Assembly (NCBI RefSeq): GCF_958298935.1
Contig: NC_084924.1
Location: 4,278,001-4,342,000, forward strand
Source: Phragmites australis
Lineage: Eukaryota; Streptophyta; Magnoliopsida; Poales; Poaceae
DNA length: 64,000 nucleotides
Direction of reading: 5' to 3'
Part shown: positions 52,000-62,774 of the stretch, in pieces
How the letters are laid out: each line of letters begins with the position of its first letter
Position numbering within the stretch: position 1 is the first letter of the stretch
The notes under the pieces: model-generated
What the model saw: only the letters and a program-made list of their open reading frames with translations
The model's database searches: none
What the model was told of the DNA's origin: nothing
Translations under genes and position numbers: made by a program

Positions 52000-53044
52000 A
52001 TCATCGCATTGGTAGCATTTTGGTTGCCTGCCTGGGTGATTGACAACTTTTTACCGCAGGTGTAAGTCAAGTTCATATGCATCCATGTACGTATGCGACT
52101 CTTTAACGGGTGAATGATCATCTGTTCTCGTTTGTGCTTTTCTTCTTCAAACACGATGGCCTTCTTTTTTTCTCAACTTTTGACAATTGTGGACACACGA
52201 ACTTCTCTTGTCGCCGATATCTCTATCCCGCAGCTTATGTAACACTGCTAGCGATCTCTTCTTCATCGTGACATTATCACCTTCTCACATCACATATTGC
52301 AGCCATTCATGGAGTAAAAGTACCTTCTGTAAAAAAAAGTATGCTCAAGTGGAAAATGTTCCATATGCCACTAGTGAACGGCGAATATCAGGGGTTCCAT
52401 CTCTCTCTCTCTCGTGTTCTCTGATATTTGGAGTCTGGTATCCTGAATTGATCCATCCGGTTTGGGCATTCAGATTTGAGGTTAGTGTAGTCTGATTGGT
52501 ATGCTATGCAACTGATTTTAAACATTTGGATTTCCATTATTTAGCTTGAGTACAAAGTGCATTTCTCTGCGGGAATGAAGCATATCACTGAGCCACTGAT
52601 TATACAAAAGAATGAATGTTTCATCACCTAGGTTTCTTTCGATTCTGTTTTGTACATTGAAGCAATGGTGTTGCAAAAAACGAAGAGAATTTACTGACCA
52701 GCATCTTATTATGTTATCTGTTAACTGGAAACAATGTTGATTTGCTGTATTATAATTGCCTATTTGCTGTATGTTTGAATAATTGAATGTGACTTGCCGG
52801 GTTGTTGCTGGTCATATACCCACGGGCAACCCACGAGTTTCGATACCTATCGGCAGGGGCACATGTAAAAAAGATCACGCGTCACTCTTCACAGGCACAT
52901 GTAGATAAGTAAATTTGGATCTCAGGTTAGGTACGGATCTGCTTCGATAGGGTACGTGTTGACAAACGCCATGTACGGTATGAGAAGGGAGCAATTGGAA
53001 AATGAATGTGCAGCACAGCAGCAGCATGCATGTAGTGGCCAGCG
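52000..53044. other. Spacer with no supported gene
   Basis: AT-rich with short frames only. The pyrimidine-rich stretch 52195-52450 resembles PHAS-like leaders, and AGTGAACGGCGAATATCAGG near 52371 is a very weak site-like stretch that I do not accept as a target. Confidence 0.35.
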
Positions 53045-53393
53045 TCGAGCTCCTAGCGGCCATGCTGGCCAACGGCCCAACAATCAATTGGGCTTAGCAC
53101 TCGGGACTCAGAATCAGATTCGGCTAGATGGTTGTCGATTGGGCTTAGCACTCGGGACTCAGCAAGCCCAATTGCCCAACAGAAAATCGGTTTCTTCGGT
53201 TATATCGATTTTTAGTCGGTTAATGCAAAAAAATATTAAAAACCCTAAATTTCTCTATACTGAATAAAAAACGAGCAGCCGAGTTGACCGGTTCGGTTTA
53301 GTACAAATATGCACAGTCCTAGGCCATTCAGTGGGGTGCACTAATGCTTCACCTACAACACGAAGACTGTATTCACTCAGGTGCTATGCTCTT

Positions 53394-54030
53394 TATAATC
53401 GTCTTGCCTACACCTCTAGGGAGAGTCCTCTCAACATGCTAACTGACTTCGAGACTACCGGTCAGGCCAAGGCAAGAGCGTTTGGGCGCGCGATCATGGC
53501 CTCTGAATGAGTGGCGTCAGGAAAATGTGTTCTGGAACCAGGCCGGCTTAGTGTGCAATTGTACAGCTTGGCTCACAGATAGCGCTGCTCCGATCGGTGC
53601 TTCTGATGGATAGCACGACCTGTTTAGTGCCTCCCATGCGAATCCTGCTGCCCTGCTGCGCACTGCTTCAGGTGTCCACTGCTTTGCCGCAGAGCCATGA
53701 GTTTGACACGTTGCACACCGAGTACTTGTAGCCCTAAAATTTCGTCTGAATTTTAGTCAAATTTTGTTAATTTTAGGAATTTCATAAGGGAACGAAATAT
53801 TTAATTTTAAAATTTTTTTTTACTGACACATAAGACCCACATAGCAAAAGAATAAACAATAACCGAAATTTTAGTCTTTTCGCCGGTGAATAAAAAATAT
53901 ATAAAACAAAATTAAAATATCTACTCCCATTGCATCCAGTCATCTTGCAGAGGTGCCATCGAATAATTATTTTCTAGCGTAATCAGGCTCATGAGGAAAA
54001 GAGTAACACTTGAGAAAGAATCTTTGATGT
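53394..54030 (+). ncRNA. PHAS-like locus 10 (uninterrupted paralogue of locus 7)
   Basis: A TATA-like element (CTTTATAATC, 53391-53400) is followed 108 bp later by the miR2118-like site at 53502-53523. After it come GTGTTCTGGAACCAGGCCGG, GCGCTGCTCCGATCGGTGCT and AATCCTGCTGCCCTGCTGCG. Promoter, leader, site and downstream sequence all match locus 7, but without the Pack-MULE. No ORF is present. The layout fits a 21-PHAS precursor. The 3' end is arbitrary. Confidence 0.55.
53502..53523 (+). promoter_or_regulatory. miR2118-like target site 10
   Basis: Core TGAATGAGTGGCGTCAGGAA. About 17 of 22 positions agree with the canonical target; the 3' end is intact. Confidence 0.5.
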
Positions 54031-54034
54031 CTAA

Positions 54035-54420
54035 AGATACGTTTGGTTTGAGGATAAGGATGAATGGGATATAATCATCTCTATTTCTTTTATGTGTTCA
54101 TCCAAATTGTTTGTTTGCTTGTGTGGATAGGATAAGTTGGTTTTCTATTTAATTAGAGGGATGAGAGTAATTAACTAAATTATATCTCTTAATTTTAAAT
54201 AATAATAGTTAATTATACACTAATCAACAAGCACTAACACTTATCAATGCTAATTTTTATCATAGTAATAACTAATTAACAACAAATATGCTAATCATCA
54301 CTAGTGTACTAATAAACACACTAACACTTAACAACTTTAATCTCATAGTGATAAATACTAATTAGCAATACAACATGCTAATTATCACTAATTATTTTTA
54401 GTAATGAGCATGATTAGTCA
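54035..54420. mobile_element. Possible MITE inside copy B
   Basis: A segment starting ACGTTTGGTTTGAGGATAAG interrupts the homology to copy A. The start resembles common grass MITE termini. The interior has repeated CACTAACACTTA-like words. The far terminus is not obvious. Confidence 0.4.
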
Positions 54421-54839
54421 ACGTTCATGCTTACATTCACCTAGAGCTAGGGAGAGCCTATCCAGTAACATTTCACGAGGAACACAAGAGAAAAAATGCA
54501 AAAAAGAAGAGACTGAAGTAGTTCCCAAGTTCTTTTAGATTTCGCACTAGTTCGTAAGTCATGAACAAGAACACTGATCAGCATAGTTATGTGTTCCTTT
54601 TCTTTTTCAATCTTTGGATATTCACACTGCTTCACACTGCCAATGCCATGCCATGACATGCGCCGACCTAGACAACAGCCCACCCCAGAATCCGTATCGA
54701 CGACAAAGGCGACTGAACATTCATCGGCTTTCAAAGGTAACAGAATCGCCAGCCCATGCCACTTTGGTAGATGCCATGCGGCCTACGGGCCGCTAACGCG
54801 GAGCACAAGAGATGACCCATGAACCGGAGTTTTCCATAA

Positions 54840-55560
54840 CTTTTTTCTTTTACATTTCGAAAATCAAAAAATTATAAAAATAGATGTATGTTTGAAAATA
54901 CTGAAAAAATAGGAATTAAAATAATAAATATGTCGCCCTTCAAACAAGCAACACGTTAAAAAAATACATCATTTCAATACTCTCAAAATTTAAAACATTA
55001 TCAAAATAGTTATGAAAAAAATATGATGTAGGAATCATATAAACTAGCTCTAAAAAAATTTAAACACCAAATATGATCTATACAATGAAAAAAAAGACAA
55101 ATTTATTGTACACAGTTTATCAAACTATACACAATAAAATTTGTCTTTTTTTATTATACAGATCATGTTTCTGTCTGAATTGTTTTTTAAGCTAGATCAT
55201 AAAGTCACTGTCGCCTGTTGCAAAGTGGACACACACATGTTAAAAAATAAAAAAAAATATGTTCCAATGCTATCAAAATTCAAAGCACTAATAGTCATAA
55301 AAAAATTTAAAAAATTATGATGCAGAGGATGTTGTAATTTAGGTCTCAAAAAATTTCAACTGAAATAATTAAATTTACAATGAGAAATAAAAAGACAAAT
55401 TTTCATTATACACGGAATTTTTTGTCTGCAATTTTTGAAGGGCTAGATCGTAGTATCATCTGCACCGCCAAATATTTTCAAAATTGTTGATTACTATTTC
55501 GATAGTGTTTTAAATTTTAAAAATAATGGAACATAATATTTTTTAATTTTTTAACATGTC
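54840..55560. repeat. Large imperfect palindrome, MITE-like
   Basis: A central hairpin lies at about 55090-55160, where AAAAGACAAATTTATTGTAC faces ACAATAAAATTTGTCTTTTT. More arms follow (AAAATTTAAAACATTATCAA at 54977 against TTCGATAGTGTTTTAAATTT at 55498). The arms share phrases with the element at 30400-31380. There is no coding sequence. Confidence 0.5.
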
Positions 55561-55875
55561 GTGAATTAGAAGGGTGGCTCTAGTGCGTCCATTCTCTTGC
55601 AAATTACAACGCCACGTCATCAAAAACGGCTCCTGCCATCGATCTGGCGCGTCGTGAAACATTGTCCGTTGATTGGTGGAGGCTCTGTAGACTGCGTTTC
55701 TCATCAGAGAGGAGCTTGCCTTCGTATGGTCTCCAAGTGTGTGGAGCTTTCCACGGACTACAGCAGAGCCTCCTATCTTACTCCTCACTCGGCAAAAATC
55801 CAAAAATATATTGTATATTGTAAAAATAGATATATTACCGTATTTATAAATTTATCATAGGTATTCAACACTTCA
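55561..55875. other. Spacer, no recognised gene
   Basis: Mildly GC-rich (GTCCGTTGATTGGTGGAGGC). The frames of 86-87 aa on both strands overlap and neither has domain support. Confidence 0.35.
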
Positions 55876-55995
55876 TTTATCGAAAACATAATTTCGGCAC
55901 ATCAGTGCTGAATACGGTCCTATTGCATCATATTCGATACATGAGCTGTCGAAAACAGTTATATTTGACATATAAAGTATCGAATATAATGCACA
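55876..55995. repeat. Degenerate relative of the MULE terminal repeat
   Basis: TTTCGGCACATCAGTGCTGA, then TATTCGATACATGAGCTGTCG and a TATAAAGTATCGAATA stretch repeat the spaced-palindrome pattern of the MULE inverted repeats at 39277 and 47416, with many substitutions. It is probably a fossil terminus of a related element. Confidence 0.5.
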
Positions 55996-56129
55996 ACCTC
56001 TGTCGTGCACCGCGCTCCTGACAAGAAAGATAGGAAGCCATTAAAGTTCAAGTTTTTTATTTAACTCATAGTTTTTATTTAGAGTACAAAAATAGTCAAA
56101 AAATTCTAAATGTTTTCATTGAATTAGTC

Positions 56130-56699
56130 TGAATCCGTTGAAAGAGCTCTTCTATTCTCGGATTTGGTCAAAGAGACAAAAGAGCATGTTCTGTCTATTC
56201 GCAAGTGTCTTCTCACAACTCAGTCTCGTCAGAAGAGCTATGTCGATCGCTGTCGGTGCGAACTTATGTTCAAAATTGGAGACTTTGTCTATCTTAAGAT
56301 TTCTCCTCTCCGAGGAACGCAACGCTTTCAGATGAAGGAAAAATTAGCGTCCCATTATTTGGGCCTTTTTCAGATTGTTGGCCGGTGTGGTGAAGTGGCT
56401 TATCAGTTAGAGCTAACTCCATCCCTCTCTGTCGTACACAATATCTTCCATGTCTCACAATTGAAGAAATACCTTCAAGTCCCCACCAAACTCATTGAAG
56501 TGGCGATTCAAGAATTGCAACCGGATCTATCTTATTGCGAGCATCTAATTCGCATTCTTGATGAAGCCAAATGGAAGACACGATGTCAAGCTATTAAGTT
56601 CCTTAAGGTTCAATGGAGTAACACTCCGAAGATGAAGCGATGTGGGAACGTGAAGATCAGCTTCGTGCCGATTATCATGAGTCCTTCTCCCACCTATGA
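56130..56699 (+). pseudogene. Ty3/Gypsy chromovirus (Tekay-like) integrase and chromodomain end
   Basis: The frame from 56164 reads Q-S-R-Q-K-S-Y-V-D, G-D-F-V-Y-L-K-I-S-P, Y-L-G-L-F-Q-I, V-H-N-I-F-H-V-S-Q-L-K-K-Y, the GPY/F region of chromovirus integrase. A chromodomain-like I-L-D-E-A-x-W-K-T-R and V-Q-W-S-N follow. A one-base shift there moves the rest (W-E-R-E-D-Q-L-R-A-D-Y) into another frame, ending at TGA 56697-56699. The upstream RT part is missing; sequence before 56130 is unrelated. Chromodomains direct integration into heterochromatin. Non-functional. Confidence 0.85.
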
Positions 56700-56836
56700 G
56701 TGCTACTTTAGTATTATTTCTCACAACATGGCATATTGATATTCTCGAAATCTTTCTATTATTGTGCTAATAATGAGGTTCCTAGATTCATCGTACTCTT
56801 CCTCGACACATACCGAATCTCAAGACGAGATTCTTT

Positions 56837-56853
56837 TAGGGGGGGGGGGGGGT
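56837..56853 (+). other. Polypurine tract of the chromovirus
   Basis: A run of AGG then G residues directly precedes TGTCACATTCC, the LTR start. It is the priming site for plus-strand synthesis. Confidence 0.6.
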
Positions 56854-59852
56854 TGTCACATTCCAAATCCGTAATCACGTAATTAAGCACAATCATGCTT
56901 CTTAAGCATTATACTTAATTTTGTGTAGTTTCATTTTTAAACGCTGGAGCACTTCATTTTGAGTCAAATGGATGAGAGAAAGAAAATCGAAAGATAAAAA
57001 ATAGAATTCGCAGTTAAAACAAATTTATTTCTCTAGCACGTGAGCCCCACCGGAGTGGGCCAACCACTCTCTCCTCTCCACTTAGGCAACAGCCAACTCC
57101 CTCTCTCTCTCTGTCCCTCCTTCACCGTGCTCCTCCCTCTCCAACCGGCCAAGGTAAGCAGTAGCTCCCCTTTCCCTCTTTCAAGCACTCTCTATTTCTT
57201 TCCCAAAATCCCACATCAAGAGAAGGAATTGAGGTATGCATGTGGTACTCACGCGTTTCCTAGCTCATAAGCTTCTCATCCATCCAATTCGTTTTTCCCG
57301 AACGATTCGAGTCGTTCTTGACTGTTTTGGTGTTCTTGCTGAAGCACAAGGAGCACTGGGTTCTTCTTCTTCCCGAGCTTTTCCACCATTCTCCGACGGT
57401 CCCCAAGCTTGGAAAAGTATCTTGGGTGAGTCTACTAGGCTCACATGGCATAGATGCATGTTTTGGTTAGATGAATCCCTATTTTGGAGCTAAGATTGTG
57501 AAGTTGGCGTGTTCTTGAGCTTTGAAGTGAATCAAAGGGATTTTGGTTAGATTTGAGTTAGAAATCGAGTTCCTAGGTTGGCGAGTGATTTCTAAACTCT
57601 ATAAACTATCTCAAACATATTTCCTTTTGGTTTGGAGAGGCTCGCAAATCAAATTGGTCAATTTTTTCCCTCGGGTTGCTCTCTGCAAAAATCCGAATAC
57701 TTCGGATAAAAGTCTGGACAGTCCAAACTTCTCAGGAAACCCCCCCCTGTTTCGTACTCGAAAATCGTTAGGGTTTAGGGTACAATTTGAGTCTTAAACC
57801 CTTTGTATAGTGTATATGTATATCTATGTAGCATAGATTCAGCATGCAAGTCGCATTGATCGATGAAACGGTACGAACATGTTCTCCACAGAAATCCGGA
57901 GAGTCCGGAGAAAAATCTGGAGACTCCGGAACAACATGTTGTCTGCAGAACCCCGGAGAGTCTGAAGAATTATCTGGAGACTCTGCAAACCAGTGAGTCC
58001 GAAGAATTGCGGCCTCTTGTACTTTTCCGACCTTGTTAGATCGCAAAGTTTGTTATTTATTCGCATGTCTTACACTTTTAACATGTTTTTATGCATATTG
58101 TAGCATACATTGTTATACTTCATTCATGATCATCATTGCATTTCGTTCTTCTTTAGTGACGAAGAACCGGCCCGTAACGCGGGCGCGGTTGAAGATGATG
58201 TCAATTTTTCCGAAATTTGCGAGTGTTGCGCGGGTAGCATTAGGCGGTCACCAGAGCAGCGGTCACCATACTTCTCCCATTCATTTGGATCATATGTGTC
58301 TAATGTGATAAATATGCTTTATATACGTTATGCATGTGTTTGAGTCGATATCGGGTTTATGATGGTAGAACATATGTTGATGTACTAATTCTCCTATTAT
58401 GAATAATTGTTGATCCGTATCCTTATAGCCTGGGTTTAATATGATGTTGTCTAATTTAAAATATTATTCATGATGCTTAGCAAGTGCTTAGATCATCGGT
58501 AGAAGTCGAGCGGTGAAATATTTCATCGTTCGCTAGCATAGACTTTAATTACTTGCACAATGATCATAATGATGGGTTGATGGTGTGGGTTGAATGAGTG
58601 GTGAGGATGAGATGAGATATGAGCGGTATTAGGGGTGTTTCTCTTACCCGAATATGGAGTTCCCCTGGGTAGGTCGGGAGAGGAACCCGGACACCATAGA
58701 CCGTTTGCATCGCTTAAGCACCAATCGTTATTGCAGTTAGCTCTAGCACTTACCGTACTTACCACATGTTGATCTAATGGTAAGATAAGCTAAATACTTC
58801 TGTAGCTATGATTATTTGGGCTTGAACATCGACGGTGTGAGCGGGCGGACTTGTAGAGACACTTGTGGTTGCTCCGGGAGTTAACCGAAGTGGGCTCCAC
58901 ACGGAGCGATGCACGATTCAAATGGTTTGGTCTTTTTGGAAAATTTTGACATGAGTATCCCCTGTATGGACCTGTGTGGTCGTGCAAGCTGTATGATCCT
59001 CAAGTCTTATGGGTAAAGTTGTACCCTCTGTTGTGTGTAAAAATATTTTAAAATGTTGCGCTCTCGGTCATGAGCGTGCTTTTATCCATTTACAACAGTT
59101 GTAGAGTTACGAGTGTGGATTGATATGGTTGATGGTTTAAGATGTGCTTTACAGATATTAGTCCTATGGTTTCTTTTACATTATATTCAGTTGATGTTTA
59201 TGGGCAAGCATGTTACTTTGGTCAAGTATAGATGCTCACATATGTGTATGTAAAATTTACTTTCGCATACGAAATTTACTTAACCATGTGGTTGCATCAT
59301 TGCTAACATTCAAATGCATAATCCTTGGAGTCGGACTATTTATAAGTGTCCATTATGAATTAAGTATTGCGATTACCTTTATACTCACGCTGCTATTTCA
59401 GATGCTACCGGTATGGAGGAGTTGGTCTTTGGCTACTCACGCTTGCCGAAGGTGGTGGCGGATAGGAGTAGGCAACTAATCAGAGATCGTGCTTTTATGA
59501 TGGAGTCTAAGCGCATGTGGCTCTATCCTTTTTTTTATTGTATAGTCTTTATTTTTTCATTGCGTAGTTTCTTTTGTTGGTTAGGAGTTGAGTCGGTTTT
59601 TATCTCCTCTTAGCTTTCTTTTGTTGTAAGTTGTAATAACTTGATAAATGCTTAAGAACTTGTAATCTAATGTTAATTACTTGCTTTTTTATTAAGTTGT
59701 ATTGTGATGTTAAATATTGGATATGTATGTATTTCAATCTTGGGCACAAAACGACACTATCAGGATGATATTCCGATTAATTATGAGAGTCGTAATTAAG
59801 AAAATAATCGACTTAATAACTAATTAAAATATTATTTAAACGGTTCCTCATA
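56854..59852 (+). repeat. Tekay-like chromovirus LTR (about 3.0 kb)
   Basis: The LTR starts TGTCACATTCCAAATCCG right after the polypurine tract and runs to about TTTAAACGGTTCCTCA. It contains CCGGAGAGTCCGGAG-type palindromes (57880-57980) and a GGATGATATTCCGATTAATT segment near the end, as in Tekay/Del LTRs. The right edge is approximate. Short frames inside are not genes. Confidence 0.65.
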
Positions 59853-59854
59853 GC

Positions 59855-60250
59855 AAGTCCTAAGTATGGCCGAGTAAACCACATCACTGCTGATGAGACT
59901 CGAGAGGACAACCGCGTGCTCATTGATATGCTATTTATGAATTCTCATCATGCAATTGTGCTTTTTGATTCTAATGCATATCATTCGTTTGTCACAGAAT
60001 GTTTTATTCTGAGTCACAATATAGTTACCTAGACTCTACCTTCTTCATTCCGTATTGATGCGCTTGGTGCCAAGTTGCAAATCAATGCCAATCGATTTGT
60101 TCCTCTAGCCCAAATTCTTATTAAAGAAGTTACATTCTCTGTAAATTTGATCCTGCTCCATACTATTGGAGTGAATGCCATATTAGAAATGACTAGTAAG
60201 GTGATCGTGCATTGTAACGGCTCCAAAATCCAACGTCCAATATATCAATA
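59855..60250 (+). pseudogene. Chromovirus protease-region remnant
   Basis: Translation from about 59860 reads K-Y-G-R-V-N-H-I-T-A-D-E, then V-L-F-D-S-N-A-Y-H-S-F-V-T, the aspartic protease D-S/T-G-A-x-H-S-F motif with the glycine changed to asparagine. After a stop comes I-G-V-N-A-I-L-E-M, the downstream protease hallmark. Gag and the primer-binding site, which should lie between the LTR and here, are missing. Orientation is the same as the pol end at 56130, so LTR-LTR recombination or an internal deletion shaped this remnant. Confidence 0.7.
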
Positions 60251-60379
60251 GAATACATTTTTTTCTCTCACAATAATTTAGATCTGTTTGTTATTAATTT
60301 CTCTAGTTGATTTAAATGACAGCTCCTGATAGCTAACTTCTAAACTTGATACTGCTGAGAATTAAAAAACACACCGTAA

Positions 60380-61365
60380 ACGGGATAAGTGCTAGTGGAA
60401 TGCTTTTGTACCAATTTCCGCCGCGCCCATCTGGTCCTCATCTACCAACTCTCCATTCAATTTCAACGCCACTGTCCGGTATCAATACTTCTATCCTAAC
60501 GGTGGAAGAATTCCTGAACGCCCAGGCCATCGCGTCCCTGTAGCTCCTGTAGCGCCGTTCCCTTGGCAAGTGGGTCCAGTCCCTGGCGTTTGTCGCTGGT
60601 TGCCGCATGGTACGCGTCCACAAAATATCTAGCACACCGCCCGTTCAGAATCCTCCGGCTACTGGCCGAAAAATCCTCGACGTCTGCTTCGTCCATGTTT
60701 CTCCGTCGCATCCTTGCTCCATCCGCCAGCTGCAGCTTCTCCCGCATCCTTACCCCCCCCCCCCCAAGCTCTGTACTCCATGCCCCCTCCTCGAGCTCCA
60801 CCGATCCGCCTCCATTCCTCACCGACGCAGCCACATCGGTTTGTCCCTCAGCGCCTCGCCCCGCCGCGCCCCCCTCCCCTCCCGTCGGCGTCACCCTCTC
60901 CGACTACCTGAGAGGTCAGGTCGCTGGTGCCGAGCACTTGCCCCCCTCCCACTGCCCTCCCTCTCAGCTCGCACCCTCCCCCCTCCCTCTCAACTCGCAC
61001 CTGCCCATTCGCCGCATTCTTGCTCCCTCCGGCATCTGCAGCTCCTGCCGCATCCTCACCCCGTACGCAGCCTTCTCCCCTCTGTACGCCATTCCTTCGC
61101 CTCGAGCTCCCCCGATCCGGCTCCATCCCTCACCGGCGCAACCACATCGGCTTCGTCCCTCATCGCCCCGCCTCGCCCCCCCCCCCTCCCCTCTCCTCCC
61201 CCGACGCGCCGGCGTCACCCTCTTCGGCTACCTGAGAGGTCAGGTCGCTGGTGCCAAGCACCCGCCCCGCTCCCCCCTGTCAAACTGCTACTGAGTTTAG
61301 TCGTCAGGTCGCCGGTGCCAAGCACCCGCCCCCCTCCCTCTGCCGAATTGCTGCTGAGTTTAGCC
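60380..61365. repeat. C-rich block with duplicated units
   Basis: A ~300-bp unit occurs twice (about 60700-60945 and 61005-61260). It carries GCATCCTTGCTCCATCCGCC / GCATTCTTGCTCCCTCCGGC, CCACATCGG, then CTACCTGAGAGGTCAGGTCG. Two shorter copies of GGTCGCTGGTGCCAAGCACC follow (61240-61365). Frames are open on both strands because of base composition. The minus frame 60496-60894 could contain a real exon (E-D-F-S-A-S-S-R-R-I-L-N-G) but I cannot name it. The block could also be the 5' region of the exon-like series at 62775-63310. Confidence 0.5.
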
Positions 61366-61654
61366 CACGATGCAATCGCCTTCTTCATCAGCTACGACTT
61401 CCCATGGGTGCCGATACAGGTCTGCCTCCTCTTCCTCACCCATTTTTCTTCGACTGTTCATTGAAAACTTGCAGCAACAAAGTGCTAACTGATATTTCCA
61501 TCTTTATATTAGCTATGTTTTCCACTGGGGCATCAGGACTTGCAAATTGGTACAACAGTTTCACTAAATAGACAATACATAGATGTAAAAATTACTTGAT
61601 CTTTTTCAAACAATAATTTTAGACCTTTGTATCTAAGGCCCTGTCCATCACTAC

Positions 61655-61918
61655 TTCAGCGAAAGCTTCATGTTCAATGTATTCTTGCAATGGCTATAAT
61701 TGTGACAAACCAAGCTTTGGAGGAGATATTGAATACCTTAGAAATCTGATATAATAATCTCGGTTAGCCTGAACAATAACATGTAGTTCAGCAAAAGTTT
61801 TATGTTCAATGTATTTTTGCAATGGCTACAACTGTGACAAACCAATCTTTGGAGGAGATAGTGAATACCTTAGAAATCCGATATGATAATCTCTGTTAGA
61901 CTAAACAATAATATGTAG
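61655..61918. repeat. 133-bp tandem duplication
   Basis: Units at 61655-61787 and 61788-61918 share TTTATGTTCAATGTATTT, TTTGGAGGAGATA and GAATACCTTAGAAATC with about 10% difference. No gene is supported in it. Confidence 0.85.
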
Positions 61919-62774
61919 CCTATTTTCTCTCCTGTTATCTTGATTGCAGCTATAATGGTGGTCTTTTTTTTAATGATAAATATGCTGATTATTGTCAATA
62001 GCCAAGATACATTGCTGGTCTGAAATCTGAAGAGTGGCAAATGTTCTTGCTAAAATACACAAACATAATTTTGACTGCAGCTGTACAATTGTGCAGCCGT
62101 GATGTTATCTTTTTTACGTATATATCTTTTTACTGAGATACTTCTCTAAGAATAGAGGAAATTCGTTTTTTTCCTTCCAAAGGAAGCAAGCTAGGGTTAT
62201 TTCCACGATTACTTTCTTCCATTGTACAAACTTGCATCTCCAACTTAAGCAAACAACCTTGATGAATGATGACAGTGACACAAGTAAGTATAAATCAGTA
62301 TAGTGTTTCAAAAGGTAGCTTATCTACACGCAAGGAGTTTCAATATTTTAGCTTAATTGCATAGATCTGCTGGTGAGTAAAATCTTTATAGTCCCTTTAA
62401 ATAAGCTATCACAGCTATTACTGCTGCAACCTTATACTTCACGCCAAAGAAACAACATTAAAATATAATCTTAATGTTATTTCTCAACTCCTACAGTTCA
62501 GTATTATTTCATTTTCCAGTGTATAGGGAATATCTTACTGTCATTCAGCTTATATTTATTGCTTTAATTCCTATAACTGCTGTCGCTATTTATTCATCTT
62601 GATCACTGAGATTTTACAAACTATTTACAATAGCGAGGAATAATTGGTTATATAATGCTTCATATATTAGTTACATCTCTTTTCTCTTCGTACTTCACGA
62701 ATATATATACATTACTAAATTAAAAAAAAAGAACCGTTGTATATCTACATATACCATACTTATGATTACACAGG
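61919..62774. other. AT-rich, intron-like or intergenic
   Basis: No coding sequence or repeat was identified. Composition (T-rich with frequent GTAA/CAG) is compatible with introns of the possible gene that follows. Confidence 0.3.

Larger units (their letters stand above)
49389..52000 (+). ncRNA. PHAS-like locus 9, interrupted by a LINE
   Basis: AATATATGTCATGTACCAAC at 49388-49407 parallels the TATA regions of modules 1 and 3. The miR2118-like site at 49577-49598 matches the canonical target at 19 of 22 positions by my reading, one of the two best in the cluster. Only 38 bp after the site the sequence is broken by a 5'-truncated LINE (49637-51490). The native sequence resumes at 51507 (AAGGCTGAAATCAATCC). 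A transcript from this promoter would carry LINE sequence in its phased region. The 3' end is arbitrary. Confidence 0.55.
53045..54560 (+). repeat. Segmental duplication, copy B
   Basis: Homologous to copy A (31560-34615) from TCGAGCTCCTAGC to ACTAGTTCGTAAG, same orientation, 21 kb apart. It contains locus 10 and the unoccupied Pack-MULE target TCAGGAAAA at 53517-53525. A separate insert of about 390 bp (54035-54420) is absent from copy A. Confidence 0.8.

Noticed and set aside
52371..52392. Possible eleventh miR2118-like site (AGTGAACGGCGAATATCAGG)
   Set aside because: Too many mismatches and spacing differences; only the ATCAGG end agrees.
60496..61464. Plus-strand frames of 243 and 285 aa
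   Set aside because: They result from C-rich duplicated sequence with open frames on both strands; no domain and no start context.
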